A DNA stretch of 64,000 bases from Chlorokybus atmophyticus. Its lineage: Eukaryota; Streptophyta; Chlorokybophyceae; Chlorokybales; Chlorokybaceae. The DNA lies in the NCBI GenBank assembly GCA_009103225.1, contig RHPI01002048.1:324959-388958 (forward strand). The letters are read 5' to 3'. The translations under genes and the position numbers were made by a program. This document shows, one piece after another, positions 32,500 to 46,450 of this stretch (position 1 is the first letter of the stretch; each line of letters begins with the position of its first letter). The notes below the pieces were generated by a model that was given only the letters and a program-made list of their open reading frames with translations, did no database searches and had not been told where the DNA came from.

Positions 32500-32583
32500 G
32501 TTCAAAAGTAATATTCCAGGCAGCGACAGGCAGGCTCAGGCAGGCTCAGGCACCAGTCAGTCCCTCAGTCAGTCCTTAGTCAG
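32500..32583. repeat. Short tandem repeats at the right junction
   Basis: CAGGCAGGCT and CAGTCAGTCC units occur in tandem, followed by TTAGTCAGTCACC. The provisional right boundary of the inserted element falls here, because the open frame of the interrupted gene resumes at 32584. Confidence 0.5.
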
Positions 32584-35500
32584 TCACCGTGTAAAATTTG
32601 CGACGATAGCGACCACCCAGATGCTCCTTTTCGCGTGCAACTCCAGCGCTGAAGGTGAGTGCATTTCTTCCTTGCTGTCGCCAACTTCATTCCATATACC
32701 TTGTGCTATTGTGTGGAACGCTTGGCGAAGTGCCTGCAGGTCCCCTGTCGAGGCTGCGACACCATTGGTGTCGTAAAAGATGCTAGCAGCACTATTGTAG
32801 CTTGGGAAAACTACTTTGTGCTTTGCGAAGTATGCGCACCCGATGAGGCGCATCAAGACTGCAATGCACTCATGCTCATTGAGGTCAGAACAGCGTGTGA
32901 TAAACTCTGTTTCTCTTGCAAGTACATCTGATTAGAAATAGATCTTGCTGATGCCTGCAAAATAGTTGGTTTAGTCGCATCCCGTGCCCGTGAAGAATTG
33001 CAGCAAGAAGTACATCTGATGGTGTGATGTGGCGTAGTTGTGGAATCTGAGCCAAGTGAGTGTATAGGGCCGACAGGTCGATGAAGGGAGCCCTTGCAGT
33101 GCAGTGGGAGTTGGAAGAATACTTTGCGTTCTGAGGTCTGCCACTGCTCCAGAGCGGACAGCCCTATGATCGACACATCTGTGTCTGATGAGTAGATGAG
33201 AGCAGTTGGGTAACCACACAGCAGAGCATGGAGCCATACTCTGCTGTCTGCTTCCGCATGGTTGCACTGATACGCACTGCTTTTAAAAGATTGGAGACCA
33301 TTGACCGTTTGTGCTACCACTCTCGCATTGTAGGCAAGGGAGCCTGACCCATCAGCAATGATGATGGTTTGGCCAAGTCTCAGATAAGGAGATACCAGCT
33401 CAGGTAAGTGCGTTGTCAAGAGGCAGCACAGGCTACGCTTCGTAGTGCGGACAGCAAGCAGATCCCGTCAGCACCTGGGGACCTCGCTCTCCAGAGTTAA
33501 GGTGCGTGTTGATCTGCCAGCACCACTGTCTCTGCAAGACTGCAGGCTTCTTTTGACGCCAATGGCGTGTGCAGGATCGTCAAACACCACGTGCAGGGAT
33601 CGGACGCTGGGGTTGAATAAACGAGGGAGCAAGCAAGTGCGAACTATATGAAGCAGATAGTCCCGCATTGTGACCACACCTGTGCTGAAGCCTTTGTTGG
33701 TGATGAACATGCCTCTAGTGATAATGGCTTGCACACCTGGTGGGTGTTTGAGCACCTGGAACGTTGGGCATGTGGTACTTAAGAGGTTGAGGAACTTGGC
33801 CTTGTCCCCCTTCCTCATGTCTCCCTTTTTTGTCAAGATAGCCTTTGGGATGGCCTAATAAGATGCAATCACTGCCTCCACCGGAGCACCAGATTTTGCC
33901 AACTTCTTCAAGACGAGTGTCTTGGTTTCTTGCATGCGTTGCAATGCCCTCCCTTTCTGCACAATTGCTTTTTCACTTGCATACTCTTGAGTCCAAACCT
34001 CCTGCCTATGTTGACTTCATGCATCTCATGGCAATGCACTGCTTTGACAAACAGCGGGAACTGGTCATGCCCAAGTGCGTAGTGCTTGCCTAGGTGAGCT
34101 GTTGCGGATGGGCTGGCTTCCCTTCCAGTCACGATGAACGAGTTGTGCTTCGCGGTGGACACTGAGCACCTCAGATGTCTCCAGAAGATGCAGCATGGCT
34201 TCCACATTAATAGTAGTTTTGTCGCTTGGCATTATGACTGTGTCAACAGGTGCTGCAGTGTCCTCCTTAATTCTCATCACGTGCAGCAGCCTCTTCAGCC
34301 CCACAGCTCGGTGGGACACATGAGCGGTTTTGCGTGTCATGTAACCAGGATTTAGTCTTGTCAGCGTGCTGTTCAGATCCTTGTTGATCAAGCACTCGTG
34401 GGCCTCATCTTGCGCCACATTGCTGCTACTCTTGCCCGTGATGCTGATTGTGAAGGCACCCTGCTGCAGTTGCTCCAGTATATCAGGTTGCTGAATGTCC
34501 ACTAAGTGCTGACTCATGAGGCGCTGGTAATGTGGTCTATCCCATGCGAAGGATAGCGGAGAGAGCGCCTTGTATGATGCAACACGCAAGTCCCATTGGC
34601 TGGTGCGCAGGGTAAAGTACAACGCCAGATACGCTGCGGCATCACAGGTGGTGAAGTTCCACCACAATGCCCAAGTAGCATCCTCCTCCGCTCTGTTGGC
34701 ACCATAGAACGAAGAACTCAGTGCAGTGTCTGGGGTTATTGAGGTCGATGTCCTCCTGACTAAAAATGCCAAGTTTCTCCAATATACCTGAGTGAGATTG
34801 CATGAACATGTAGAGCTGCTACCTATAGATGCCCTCCCAGCACTGCAACATGTATGCGTGCATGCGCTTCCAATTGGAACCCTCTGCCAGCATGTTGCGT
34901 GCAGGGATACCAGCACACACACACACATCTCGTCCAGTCATGCATCCAAATACACTTTGAAGAGGACAGGTAACAAGTTGTACATAGCGTGCCAGTCGCC
35001 TAGGAGTAGGAGCAGCAAGTCCCAGTAGCCAGGTTGAGTGTGCTTGAGTGTTGTCATAAGGCTGAACGTTTTTTGATCCTCCGCCACTAACACCTTACAA
35101 CCTGTCAGATCAACACGAAGTTGCTCGTGCAACTCAACAGGGCAAATTTCAAGTGGTTTGGCTTGTCCGGGGTGAAGGGCAGTAGCGGCATGTAACACAC
35201 CTGATTGGCAGAGGCAGCGTCCCCACCTCCCAATAGGGATTACAGCACATCCTTCAGCTTGTCTTGATTGAGCTCAGGCACTTCAGTCCTCTTTCACACA
35301 GTGTTGTGCAACGCCATTTGAAAACTGGCAAAGCTGTCAGCTTCGTTATGTGTCTGACATGTAATCTGCTCGCTTGCAGGTGGTGGCATGTTAGTGCGAG
35401 GCCTGGGCAGCTGTGGAGGTAATTTTGCTGTGTGGTTGATGTGGAAACATACCAGCTTGTGACAGAGTCCTGAACCTTTGCGGGCACCTCTTCCATGCGC

Positions 35501-38500
35501 ACCGATCCAAAGTGTGCAGGCTTGGGTATAGCAACGTGAGTGGTGGTGCGATGCAAGTCTTTATCTGCACCTCCCTTGTACCTCAATTGCCCTTGGCATC
35601 TAAAATTCCAATTGTCAACACTTGCAATTACCAACTGTTCTCCTCCAGCTCGCACAGAACAAGGGTTGTTGCTGGCCTCGATGTTGCGCGACATGATGTG
35701 CCGATCAAGTGTCGCCTTGCTGATGCACACTTCCAATCTGTTGAATATAATTGGCAGTGTAGGAGATGCACTGAAAGCCTCCACAGCCTCCCCCAACGCC
35801 ACGTGAAGACGCGAGTATGCATGGGAGTTCCTTGTGTATATCACTCCGCTCAGCAGGTACATCGCTCTCAAGTGCTTCACCCTCTCCCACTGCTTCATGT
35901 TGTCATGGACAGGTGGCGTCCTTGTTAGCGCCTCAAAGAGGCGCACCAGATCTGAGTGGTAGCCCTGCAACTCCTTCTCCTCATCAAGGAATCTAACATC
36001 AGCGCATGTCTTGCTGTTAACTTCACACCTCTTCTTGGCCTCATCCTTGACAAGCTGCCTGATGTATGTCAGAGTCCTTGAGGACAAGCCTTCCTGATGT
36101 CCACTCCGCTCTAGAGGGTTATGCACTATGCCCAGCATACAGGCGACTGGGTCCACCTAGCTTCTGAGCAGCAGAGTCTCATTGCGCTTGGAGGCAGTCA
36201 CCACAAACAGGGCTTCTCCAAGCACACGCCTCACAGTGCGAACCAAATTGCAACATCAATGGTGAGACAGCTTGTAAAGTGTCCCCACGTCACTCATCTT
36301 GACAGGAACTCTACCGAGCCATGATTGGTGCGCAATGTATCTCATTGGCTCCGCGGGCAACTCAGCATGGCCCACCACACCCGCCACTTGCTTCAGCAAG
36401 ACCATATGCTCTACCTCTCGACCAAGTTGCTGCTGCCAAGACAATCCGCCAAGTGATATTGAGTCTCTCAGAATATCCATGGCATCTAATAGCTTTGACA
36501 CCTCGCAGTGCAGGTCCTTAATCTGCAAAGAGCCATGTGCATCCTGCTTCTCAGCCTCCTGCGCACGGGCATACATCTCCCGTGCATCATCCACAGCATC
36601 CATAACCTCACTGCAACCCTGCAAGAGCCATGATGAGTCGCTGCAATTCAGCACTACCACTGCACACCCATACTGTCAACTTCCTTCTCGACACACAGCA
36701 CAACCAAATGCACTCACCGCAATTGTATCTCTCTATGTGCGTGACTCAGTCTGCAGCTGGCACACCAACGCCTTGGTAATTGCATCCAAGCGCTCTAACT
36801 CAATCACCCTTGCAGCAGCAGGTTGGCACGCGTGGTGGCCTCATCGCCAACACTCCTGCAAGGTGTGAAGATTCTATGTTGAGCGGTGCTTGACGTGCAG
36901 CCGGAGACGAGTGCAATACCCACCATGCTTTTGCTTACTTGCACAGAGATTGCAAGCTTACCTGCTTAGTTTGTTGCGCAGTTGAGTCTGCTAATGACGC
37001 ACGGTGCTCTTGCTCAGCCAATTGCGCAGCCAAGTTGTTGGCGAGCTTGGTGGCATAACCCTCTGCCACCTTCAACCACTGGCAGGCAGGTAACATCAGT
37101 CATGCTATTGCAAGCATTGCAACACCAATGTGTCATTCTTCAGTGTATTAACCTCTTGCTGACCTGACAGGCATGAAGCTCCCGCAGCATGTCCTCCAGC
37201 GCGCCCCCACGCTCGGCCAACAAACCCAGCAAAACCACTAACCTCCACAGCGGTATTCTCCCTTGCCAACACAGTTTAAGTGCACAGCTCCTCGACACTT
37301 GGAGACTTTGCGCGCAACACCCGCAGCTCTTGCTCCAAGAACAATCCATACTCTTGCCAGCGCTCACACTCACGCGCAGCCTCATCAGCATCCCTGGCCC
37401 GGTCTAACTACTCTTGCTATATCCTCTGCTGCAATGCTGCTAGGCTCTGAGACAGATCACTACTAGGAAGTTTAGAGTCTTCACTCATTTGAGACAGGAT
37501 TGAAGCTGTCTGGCTGCCACCTTCTGATGCCTGAGTCATTCCACAGCCTTCGTTCTGATGAAGGCTTAACGCATGAGACATTCTTGCATTAGCTAGCTCC
37601 GCAGCAGCCAATGCAGTGGACACACCCTCCAGTTGTTGCATTAGTCCACACCTATCTGTTCCCCACGCAGCCACCACATCCTGCACCAATTGATGAGCAC
37701 TCTCTTTAGAATTGAACACCATCATTGTGCACCGGTAGTACAGCTCAGCTTGTGCCAATATAGCAGCCCACCACAGCACACAGCAGCGTTGTTGATACTT
37801 ACAACTTGATCAACTTGACCAACCTGATACTTACAACTCGAGACTGCAGCACTTGCAAGTCTTGCCTCACCCCATAAGACACCATTGCAGCGTTGCATGT
37901 GGAACACACGCACACACTGTGGCATCCATGCATCCAGCACTCACAAGCACACACACACACACGGTGGCATCCATGCATCTAGCACTCACAAGCACACACA
38001 CACATACACACACACACACACACATGCTGACCTGCAGTGAGGACATGTTCTCCGCACTCAAGGTCTTGTTGAATACCGGCACACTCCCATCTAGCGCATT
38101 GCCAACCTCAAAACCTAAGGCATAACATAGTTTGCGTCAAGTATCTATACAAATTAAGGATATGTATACGGGCGAACATAAGGACGATGCGGACCTCCGC
38201 CATAAGTGCTGCTGCGCGCCTGGTTACCTGCTCTTGTATGCCGAGAGCCATGCAGCACACTGTTGTCACAACTTTAGCTAACATATAGGTGGGCTGCGCA
38301 GGCTCGGAGGGCTGAACATTGCTGTCATATGCTTCCGGAGGCAGACTGCCATGCAGCCCACCACCTAGTTGTGCAAAGCGTCCTCCACCCTCTCCCGCAC
38401 GGTCTACATTCTTCTGATTTTCAGTCCGCCCACTCTGCAACCACCAAGATGGTCATGACCAATGCAATGTCACCCTTAGTATGCATCCTCATACCCCCTT

Positions 38501-39121
38501 ATCCACAGCATCACTCACCACATAAACACTGCCAAGAGGAGGGCTGATGTACGGGGTTGATACTCTCCTCACCACCTCCTCCTGCAGCCCAACAGATCCT
38601 GGTGGACGCCACTCAGGGTGTATACCCTGCACATTACACAGCACACATTGCCATACACCACACACACGCAGCACATAATACACGGTTATTGGGGACACAC
38701 TCACCTGCAGCATATGCAGAGTACGCCTATCAGAACCTAACCTTCAACACCGTTCGGAGGTTGCCACAGCAGTAAGCACTTCGCTATCATTGAGCCCGTC
38801 AGATAAGTTGAGGTCAACACGCAGGGCCTCGATCACATTCTTGTGCTTGGCGCGGTACTTCTTTGCAGATGCAGACTGAGCAGGTCGACGTTTCTTGTTG
38901 GCAGCCTCATCTCCAGGTGCGGACCCTGTACCCTCAGCATTGCGCTGTCTTATACCTCGTGGCGCATTCGCATGAGAGGCCTTTCCCCACAGCTCCCCCT
39001 GCTCTCCCTGCTCCCCCTGCTCCCTATCCCCCTCACCGTCACAATCAGTGTGCTCCTCATGCTGGCCGCTCAGGTTCTCACCATTAAAATCCCCCCCAAC
39101 ACTCTGACCCTGACTGCCCAT
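32584..39121 (-). pseudogene. Interrupted gene of an uncharacterised transposon-associated family (PIN/XPG-like domain; CXC tail at 17586-18142)
   Basis: Multi-exon minus-strand gene. Exon 1 starts ATG 39121 (MGSQGQSVGGDFNGENLSGQ), acidic then basic (KKRRPAQSASAKKYRAKHKN). Exons between 38.7 and 36.2 kb are Ala/Gln-rich and coiled-coil-like. From 36156 down, blocks keep the order I recall in related proteins. These are a helical block with SVDNWNF (36156-35254), LRTSQWDLRVASYKALSPLS (34928-34065) and SLHVVFDDPAHAIGVKRSL (33836-33468). Then come CNHAEADSRVWLHALLCGYP and LIYSSDTDVSIIGLSAL (33340-33130), and FFTGTGCD (about 33000). The acidic residues in EADSR, SSDTD and TGCD suggest a PIN/XPG-type nuclease fold. 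The frame ends at 32584 without the expected CXC block, which is found at 17586-18142. In-frame stops around 32990-32940 suggest further decay. I cannot give the family a formal name. Confidence 0.58.
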
Positions 39122-39473
39122 AACCCACCCACACGGACACCAACGCCGCCACAACCACTACAACAAGGCTTACGTCGTCCCGAATGCCACTGCATAGCAC
39201 TTTAACAGCCACAACACCACATTTAAAACTTTGCAAACCTCGCGCTCAATCTCACGTGCCTACTGCGCATAGCGTCAACATCCGCCGACAAACCACGCCA
39301 TTCGATTGTCCACGACCACTCCCCATGACGCCGACACATTACGACCCAGACCGGCATTTCACCACCTATGACAACCCGCAATGACGCTGACAGCTAACGA
39401 CGACTGTCAACGCCAACGGCGCTGCATCACTCAAAATGATGCAGTGAAAACCCCTCGGGCCTCACCACTGCCC

Positions 39474-39497
39474 TGGTCCGGTCAATCGGACCATGCC
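39474..39497. repeat. 24-bp dispersed repeat, second copy of 10222-10245
   Basis: TGGTCCG(G/A)TCAATCGGACCATGCC occurs here and at 10222-10245 with one mismatch. The central part is a palindrome. It is probably the recognisable piece of an older dispersed element into which the TRIM inserted. Confidence 0.6.
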
Positions 39498-39533
39498 GAA
39501 CCACTGGTACGCTCAAGCGTATTAAACCTGGTC

Positions 39534-39622
39534 TGTCACGAATTTGGATAAATTGTGACAAACCTCACTCATGGTAGTGTCTTTTACTACCGTAGCGTAG
39601 TGGTCGGGCCCCAATTGTTACA
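39534..39622. repeat. 5' LTR of the TRIM
   Basis: 89 bp, TG...CA ends, matches the 3' copy with scattered substitutions. Confidence 0.92.
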
Positions 39623-39947
39623 ATGGTATCGGAGCTTGACGTCTCAGGGTCAATTCCCGTAGGGGACTGAGGCAGATCCAAGGCAAAAACAAAACATTTG
39701 GAGCGGCTTGCCCTAGGGCGGGGGATCACGACCTGCGCGTCGAGCCAATTCAACCTAAGGCCGAGTGAGCGGTCGCGGTGCGATGGCAGGTCGCGTGGTG
39801 AGGATGGCCGTTCGGTCAGTTGAAACCGTTCGTAGGCCAGATCCAACAGGCCGCGGGCAGACCAATCGTGGTACGGTTGCGAACACGGCGACGTGGGCTA
39901 GTGCCTCATTGGATTATGAGGAACTCATGGGTCAAATTGGGGAGGAA

Positions 39948-40036
39948 TGTTACGAATTGGGATGGATTGTGCCAAACCTCACTCATGGTAATGTCTTTTA
40001 CTACCATAGCCTAGTGGTCGGGCCCCAATTGTTACA
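39948..40036. repeat. 3' LTR of the TRIM
   Basis: 89 bp, preceded by the polypurine tract and followed by the target duplication TGGTC. Confidence 0.92.
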
Positions 40037-40041
40037 TGGTC

Positions 40042-41520
40042 TGCCCTGTGAAAAGCTTGCTCGAATCTTGCTGATGGTAGCGTGCATGCTCGTACTGGCG
40101 TAACATGCATTTCACGTAAATTGCGTGACGCATCCAACACATATACCATAGCACGCGTGAGCTTTCAAGCGTCAAAGGATTAATGCAGGCAATTTCACTG
40201 AAGCATCATGTTGCATTGAATTCAAAGCCTTCACTGCAGAGCTGAATAATTTGACTCTATAAGCCTTTCACTGCATCATGCAATATGATTCACTTGCATG
40301 TGATGTTATAATCAAATATACAGCATGTATAGCATGTATAGCTTTAGAGCATGAGCCTATGCTATAATATGCGGCAGTATCTTACACATCTGCAATCTTA
40401 ATTCAAAAGATTTTGTTGCATGCATATTTAAGGTATATTATTTAAATACACAAGGCAAAGCGCAGCATGGCCAATAACTCAAGTAACCAAAGCGACACTA
40501 TTTTAACCACAAGCGCCGGCCATAATGAGAACACCCGAAATCGGCTGATCGTTGTTGTTTGGTTAAAGTTCAACACTGAGTGCATACGGCAAGTGCTCCA
40601 TGTTATGGGCACATAACAGGCACCCGTTACTTACCCCAACTTGCAAGCTGCAGTGGATGCAATTGAATGGAACAAGTGTAAATATGTATAAGCAAAATGA
40701 TAGCTTGTCATAAAGATAGTTCTAAGCTGTATGCATTCTATGGATGATGAACTATTGAACTAATGGGTTGATTGATGTTGATAAATATAACGTTACTACC
40801 TATGTGTTTAAGTCTAAGCGTGCAAGAATCGCTTAAGTCCGTAGTCAGGTGTAACGGGAGCAATCATAATAAGGGTATTATTGCTACCTTAATAACACAT
40901 TTTGTATGAATAAGTATCTAAATATGCTTATGTATACCTCTTTTCTACGGTTCCTCGCTTATTAAAGGCTATGATGCTTTATTATAGCTTAAATAAGTCC
41001 CAATGGGCGTAGAGTCGCTTATTCAAGCCTATTTAGTGTCAAATTTGATAAAATGTGGTCACCATCTTGTTAAGTACCTTACGATAGGTATCTTTCGATA
41101 GGTACCTTATCGATAGGTACTATATCTGAGCTGTGATTGGCTCACGCTAGATTTCCTAATTACCATATCTGTAGGGTCGATGTCTAATTGCTCGTTAATT
41201 ATCTAGAGGTATATATTTGATATACTCTTAATATAAAGGGTTACATCAAACTGATGTGGGGGACTTTCAGTTCTCTGCTCAGTGGCAGCCACGCCGCTGA
41301 AAGGCTTGTCATAGGCGGTGTGGGTGTTGGGGTAGAGGATTGAAGGGGCATCACCGGCGACGGTGGTGCTGTTACATTGGTATCCAGGAGCGGGGGGGTG
41401 ACGTGGGTACTTATAGGGGGCGGCGACCTGCTTTCGGCCAATCAGAAGGCGTCGGCGGTGGCCTCCTATTCGTCCACGCAGCCCAAGCTTCAAGTTAGCT
41501 TCCCTGCGCTACCTCCACGT
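40042..41520. other. AT-rich intergenic region, no gene
   Basis: Mostly AT-rich. 41075-41122 has three tandem CGATAGGTA(C/T)C units. No coding region was recognised. The 5' LTR and leader of the adjacent Gypsy remnant may lie in its right part, but no matching LTR pair was found. Confidence 0.4.
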
Positions 41521-41524
41521 TGAA

Positions 41525-43659
41525 GCCACCCATCAAAGAGGCGGCCTTTCCACGTGTGAGCTCGCAACCAGCTGCACAATCTGCGTCAGAACGGGCGTCC
41601 GGTTCAGCAGTATATCCAGGACTTCCAGTCTTTTGTCAGCAAGATCAATGCTGGCAAACTACCCATCAGTGATGCTGATCAGCTGGATATGTTCAGGCGT
41701 GGCTTGGACACAGATCTCGTGCAGCATGTGGCCGTTCACCCCGCGAGTTTGCAAGAGTGGGCCTCGACAGATTTACGATGTTTGGTTCTACCTATTCTAC
41801 CGATGTTTGGTTCTACCTAAGTTAGGCGATCACAAATTCTATGCCAACCTGGCCAAATGCAACTTTGTAAAGGATGAACTGCCCTTTTAGGGCATGTGAT
41901 TGGCAAAGAAGAATTGAAACCAGATCCTCAAAAGGTGTGTGCGGTGAAGGATTGGCCACCACCCAAGGATGTACATCAGTTACGTGCTTTCTTGGGGCTA
42001 GCCAATTATTTCCGTAAGTTCATGCGAGCATATTTTAGCATGGCAAATCCTTTAACATCTTTACCAAGAAAGGATGTTAAATTTGTGTGGACGGAGGCAC
42101 ATGAGGTTTCTTTTACACGCATTAAAGATGCATCAACACAAGCCCCTGTGTTAGCCTTCCCCGACCACACCAAGCCTTTTGTGGTGATCAGTAATGCTTC
42201 CACCATTGGGTGTGGGGCAGTCCTTCTACAGGATGACAGACCATGTGCATATGAAAGCAGAAAGTTCATTCCTGCTGAATGTATTTACACAACCACTGAG
42301 CAGGAATTGCTTAGAGTGGTGCACGCGCTGCGCACATGGCGTTGCTACTTGGAAGGTGTGGGATTTCAGTGATTACATATCACAACCCGCTCACATTCTT
42401 TCATACGCAACAAAATCTGTCGAGGCGGCAAGCTAGGTGGAATAACTTCAATTCTCGTTTCACTTTCACTTGGCAATCCCGTCCGGGTCGCACCAATGTG
42501 GCAATTCCACTAAGTCGTAGCCCTACTCTTTTTGCACTTACGCGCTCTCAAAGTACGCGCAATGTACAACAGCCTGAAGATCCTTTCCTAAACGAAATGT
42601 CCACAGGTGATAACTTAGATGGTTAGTTTAGCAGTCAAACCAACTTGCAATAGCTTACTGCTGTTAGCAATCTGTGGTATGAAGGGGAGCAGTTGGCAAT
42701 TCCCAACTCGGGCGACTTGCGTAAGCAATGCTTACATTCAGTGCATGACCCGCCGTATGCTTGGCATTTGGGGAAACACAAAACACTCAAAGCTGCGCAA
42801 CAGATATAGTGGTGGCCGTTAATGTCAGCTGATGTGGATCAATATGTTCACATGTGACGTGTGTCAACGTAATAAGCCACTACGACAAAAACAAGCGGGA
42901 TTGCTTAAACCATTGGTAATTCGAGAACAAAAGTGGGATCGTGTCAGTATGGGTTTGATTACTGACCTACCTACAACAGCAGCCTAATACACTGCTATTG
43001 TGGTTTTTGTCGACCGTTTGACCAATATGGTGCATTTTGCCCCGTGTTGCACAACTGTGAGTGCACGGGACTTAGCACATTTATTTGTGTCCACGGTCTT
43101 TCAAGTTTACAGAGTACCGCGTGAGCGTATCACAGATCGTGATCCTTGGTTTGTCTCCAAGTTTTGGAGAGAAGTCTGTGAATTGTTCGGGTTAAAACAA
43201 AGCATGTCGACTGCTTTCCACCCGCAAACGGACAAAGTGAGCGAGCAAATCAAATACTGGAAGAATTGCTTCGCCACTATGTGGCGCCTAACCATGCTGA
43301 TTGGGACGGGTACTTGTCAATGGCAGAGTTCGCTGTGAACAACGTGTGGCAGGAATGTGTAAAGGAAACCCCAATATTCTTGAATTATGGGATTCGCCTG
43401 AACACACCAGCGTCATTGCGTGTACCTCGCAATGCCTTGACTGTACCAGCGGGAAAGGAATTTGCTACTGATATGCCAGAAAATTTGGCTCGAGCCAAGC
43501 TATGTCTGTCAGAAGCACAGCACAGGCAAAAAGCGTATGCCGATACACGTCGAAGAATGACCATTTTTGATGTCGGCGATAAAGTTTTGCTTAACGCAAA
43601 GAACATAACCATCAAAGGTACGGGTGCTCGAAAGTTGCCCGATGGTTAGGTCCTTTCTC

Positions 43660-43660
<1 letters not shown>
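41525..43660 (+). pseudogene. Decayed Ty3/Gypsy retrotransposon (gag fragment, end of RT, RNase H, integrase)
   Basis: Three pieces are readable. First, a gag remnant (about 41570-41785) has LRQNGRPVQQYIQDFQSF and LDMFRRGLDTDLVQHV. Second, from 41818 the end of reverse transcriptase leads into RNase H: KLGDHKFYANLAKCNF, then QLRAFLGLANYFRKF, VVISNASTIGCGAVLLQDD, TTTEQELLRVVHALRTWRCY and, after a frameshift, NPLTFF and LSRRQARWNNF. Third, integrase is represented by VVFVDRLTNMVHFAPC, RITDRDPWFVSKFW and STAFHPQTDK (43000-43235), with NNVWQECVKETPIFLNYG further on. Protease and most of RT are deleted, and several stops and frame changes break the rest. The element cannot be autonomous. LTRs were not found. 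Confidence 0.88.

Positions 43661-46450
<2,790 letters not shown>

Larger units (their letters stand above)
18139..32583. mobile_element. Inserted five-gene Plavaka/CACTA-like transposon with OTU, RING, Tudor and DNA methyltransferase cargo (inferred extent)
   Basis: The interval separates two parts of one minus-strand gene and contains five genes. These are an unknown protein (18904-20732, minus), zinc finger-OTU-RING (21317-25108, plus), zinc finger-Tudor-C5 methyltransferase (25592-27320, plus), Plavaka-type transposase (27527-30673, minus) and a small acidic protein (31183-32038, plus). The left end has CACTAA at 18139, followed by TAACAGGC-type subterminal repeats. The right end has TAACGGC-type repeats (32240-32480), and TTAGTC lies at about 32572. 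All three promoter-bearing gaps carry GTACCAT/ATGGTAC palindromes. A clean terminal inverted repeat and target duplication were not found, so the boundaries are provisional. Confidence 0.55.
16230..39440. mobile_element. Outer mobile element carrying the split CXC/PIN-like gene (inferred extent)
   Basis: The sequence at about 16230-16400 (plus) resembles the reverse complement of 39240-39440. Both contain TGTGTCGGCG, GGCGTCAT and a TGATRCAGCG block in mirrored order, as expected for degenerate terminal or subterminal inverted repeats. Between them a single minus-strand gene runs from 39121 to 17586, interrupted by an inserted element. Boundaries are approximate and no target duplication was identified. 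Confidence 0.4.
39534..40036. mobile_element. TRIM (terminal-repeat retrotransposon in miniature), 503 bp
   Basis: LTRs of 89 bp each lie at 39534-39622 and 39948-40036. They start TGT(C/T)ACGAATT and end CAATTGTTACA. A perfect 5-bp target duplication, TGGTC, flanks the element (39529-39533 and 40037-40041). One base after the left LTR is TGGTATCGGAGC (39624-39635), one change from the classical initiator Met-tRNA primer site. Immediately before the right LTR is the purine tract TTGGGGAGGAA. The interior is about 325 bp without a coding region, so the element depends on proteins from elsewhere. Several differences between the LTRs show it is not recent. Confidence 0.93.

Noticed and set aside
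36299-36868. 189-aa plus-strand Ser/Ala-rich ORF
   Set aside because: It is antisense to coiled-coil-like exons of the split minus-strand gene and has no domain of its own.
39640-39665. A tRNA B-box-like sequence (GGGTCAATTCCC)
   Set aside because: No A box or cloverleaf can be formed, and it lies inside the TRIM next to its primer site.
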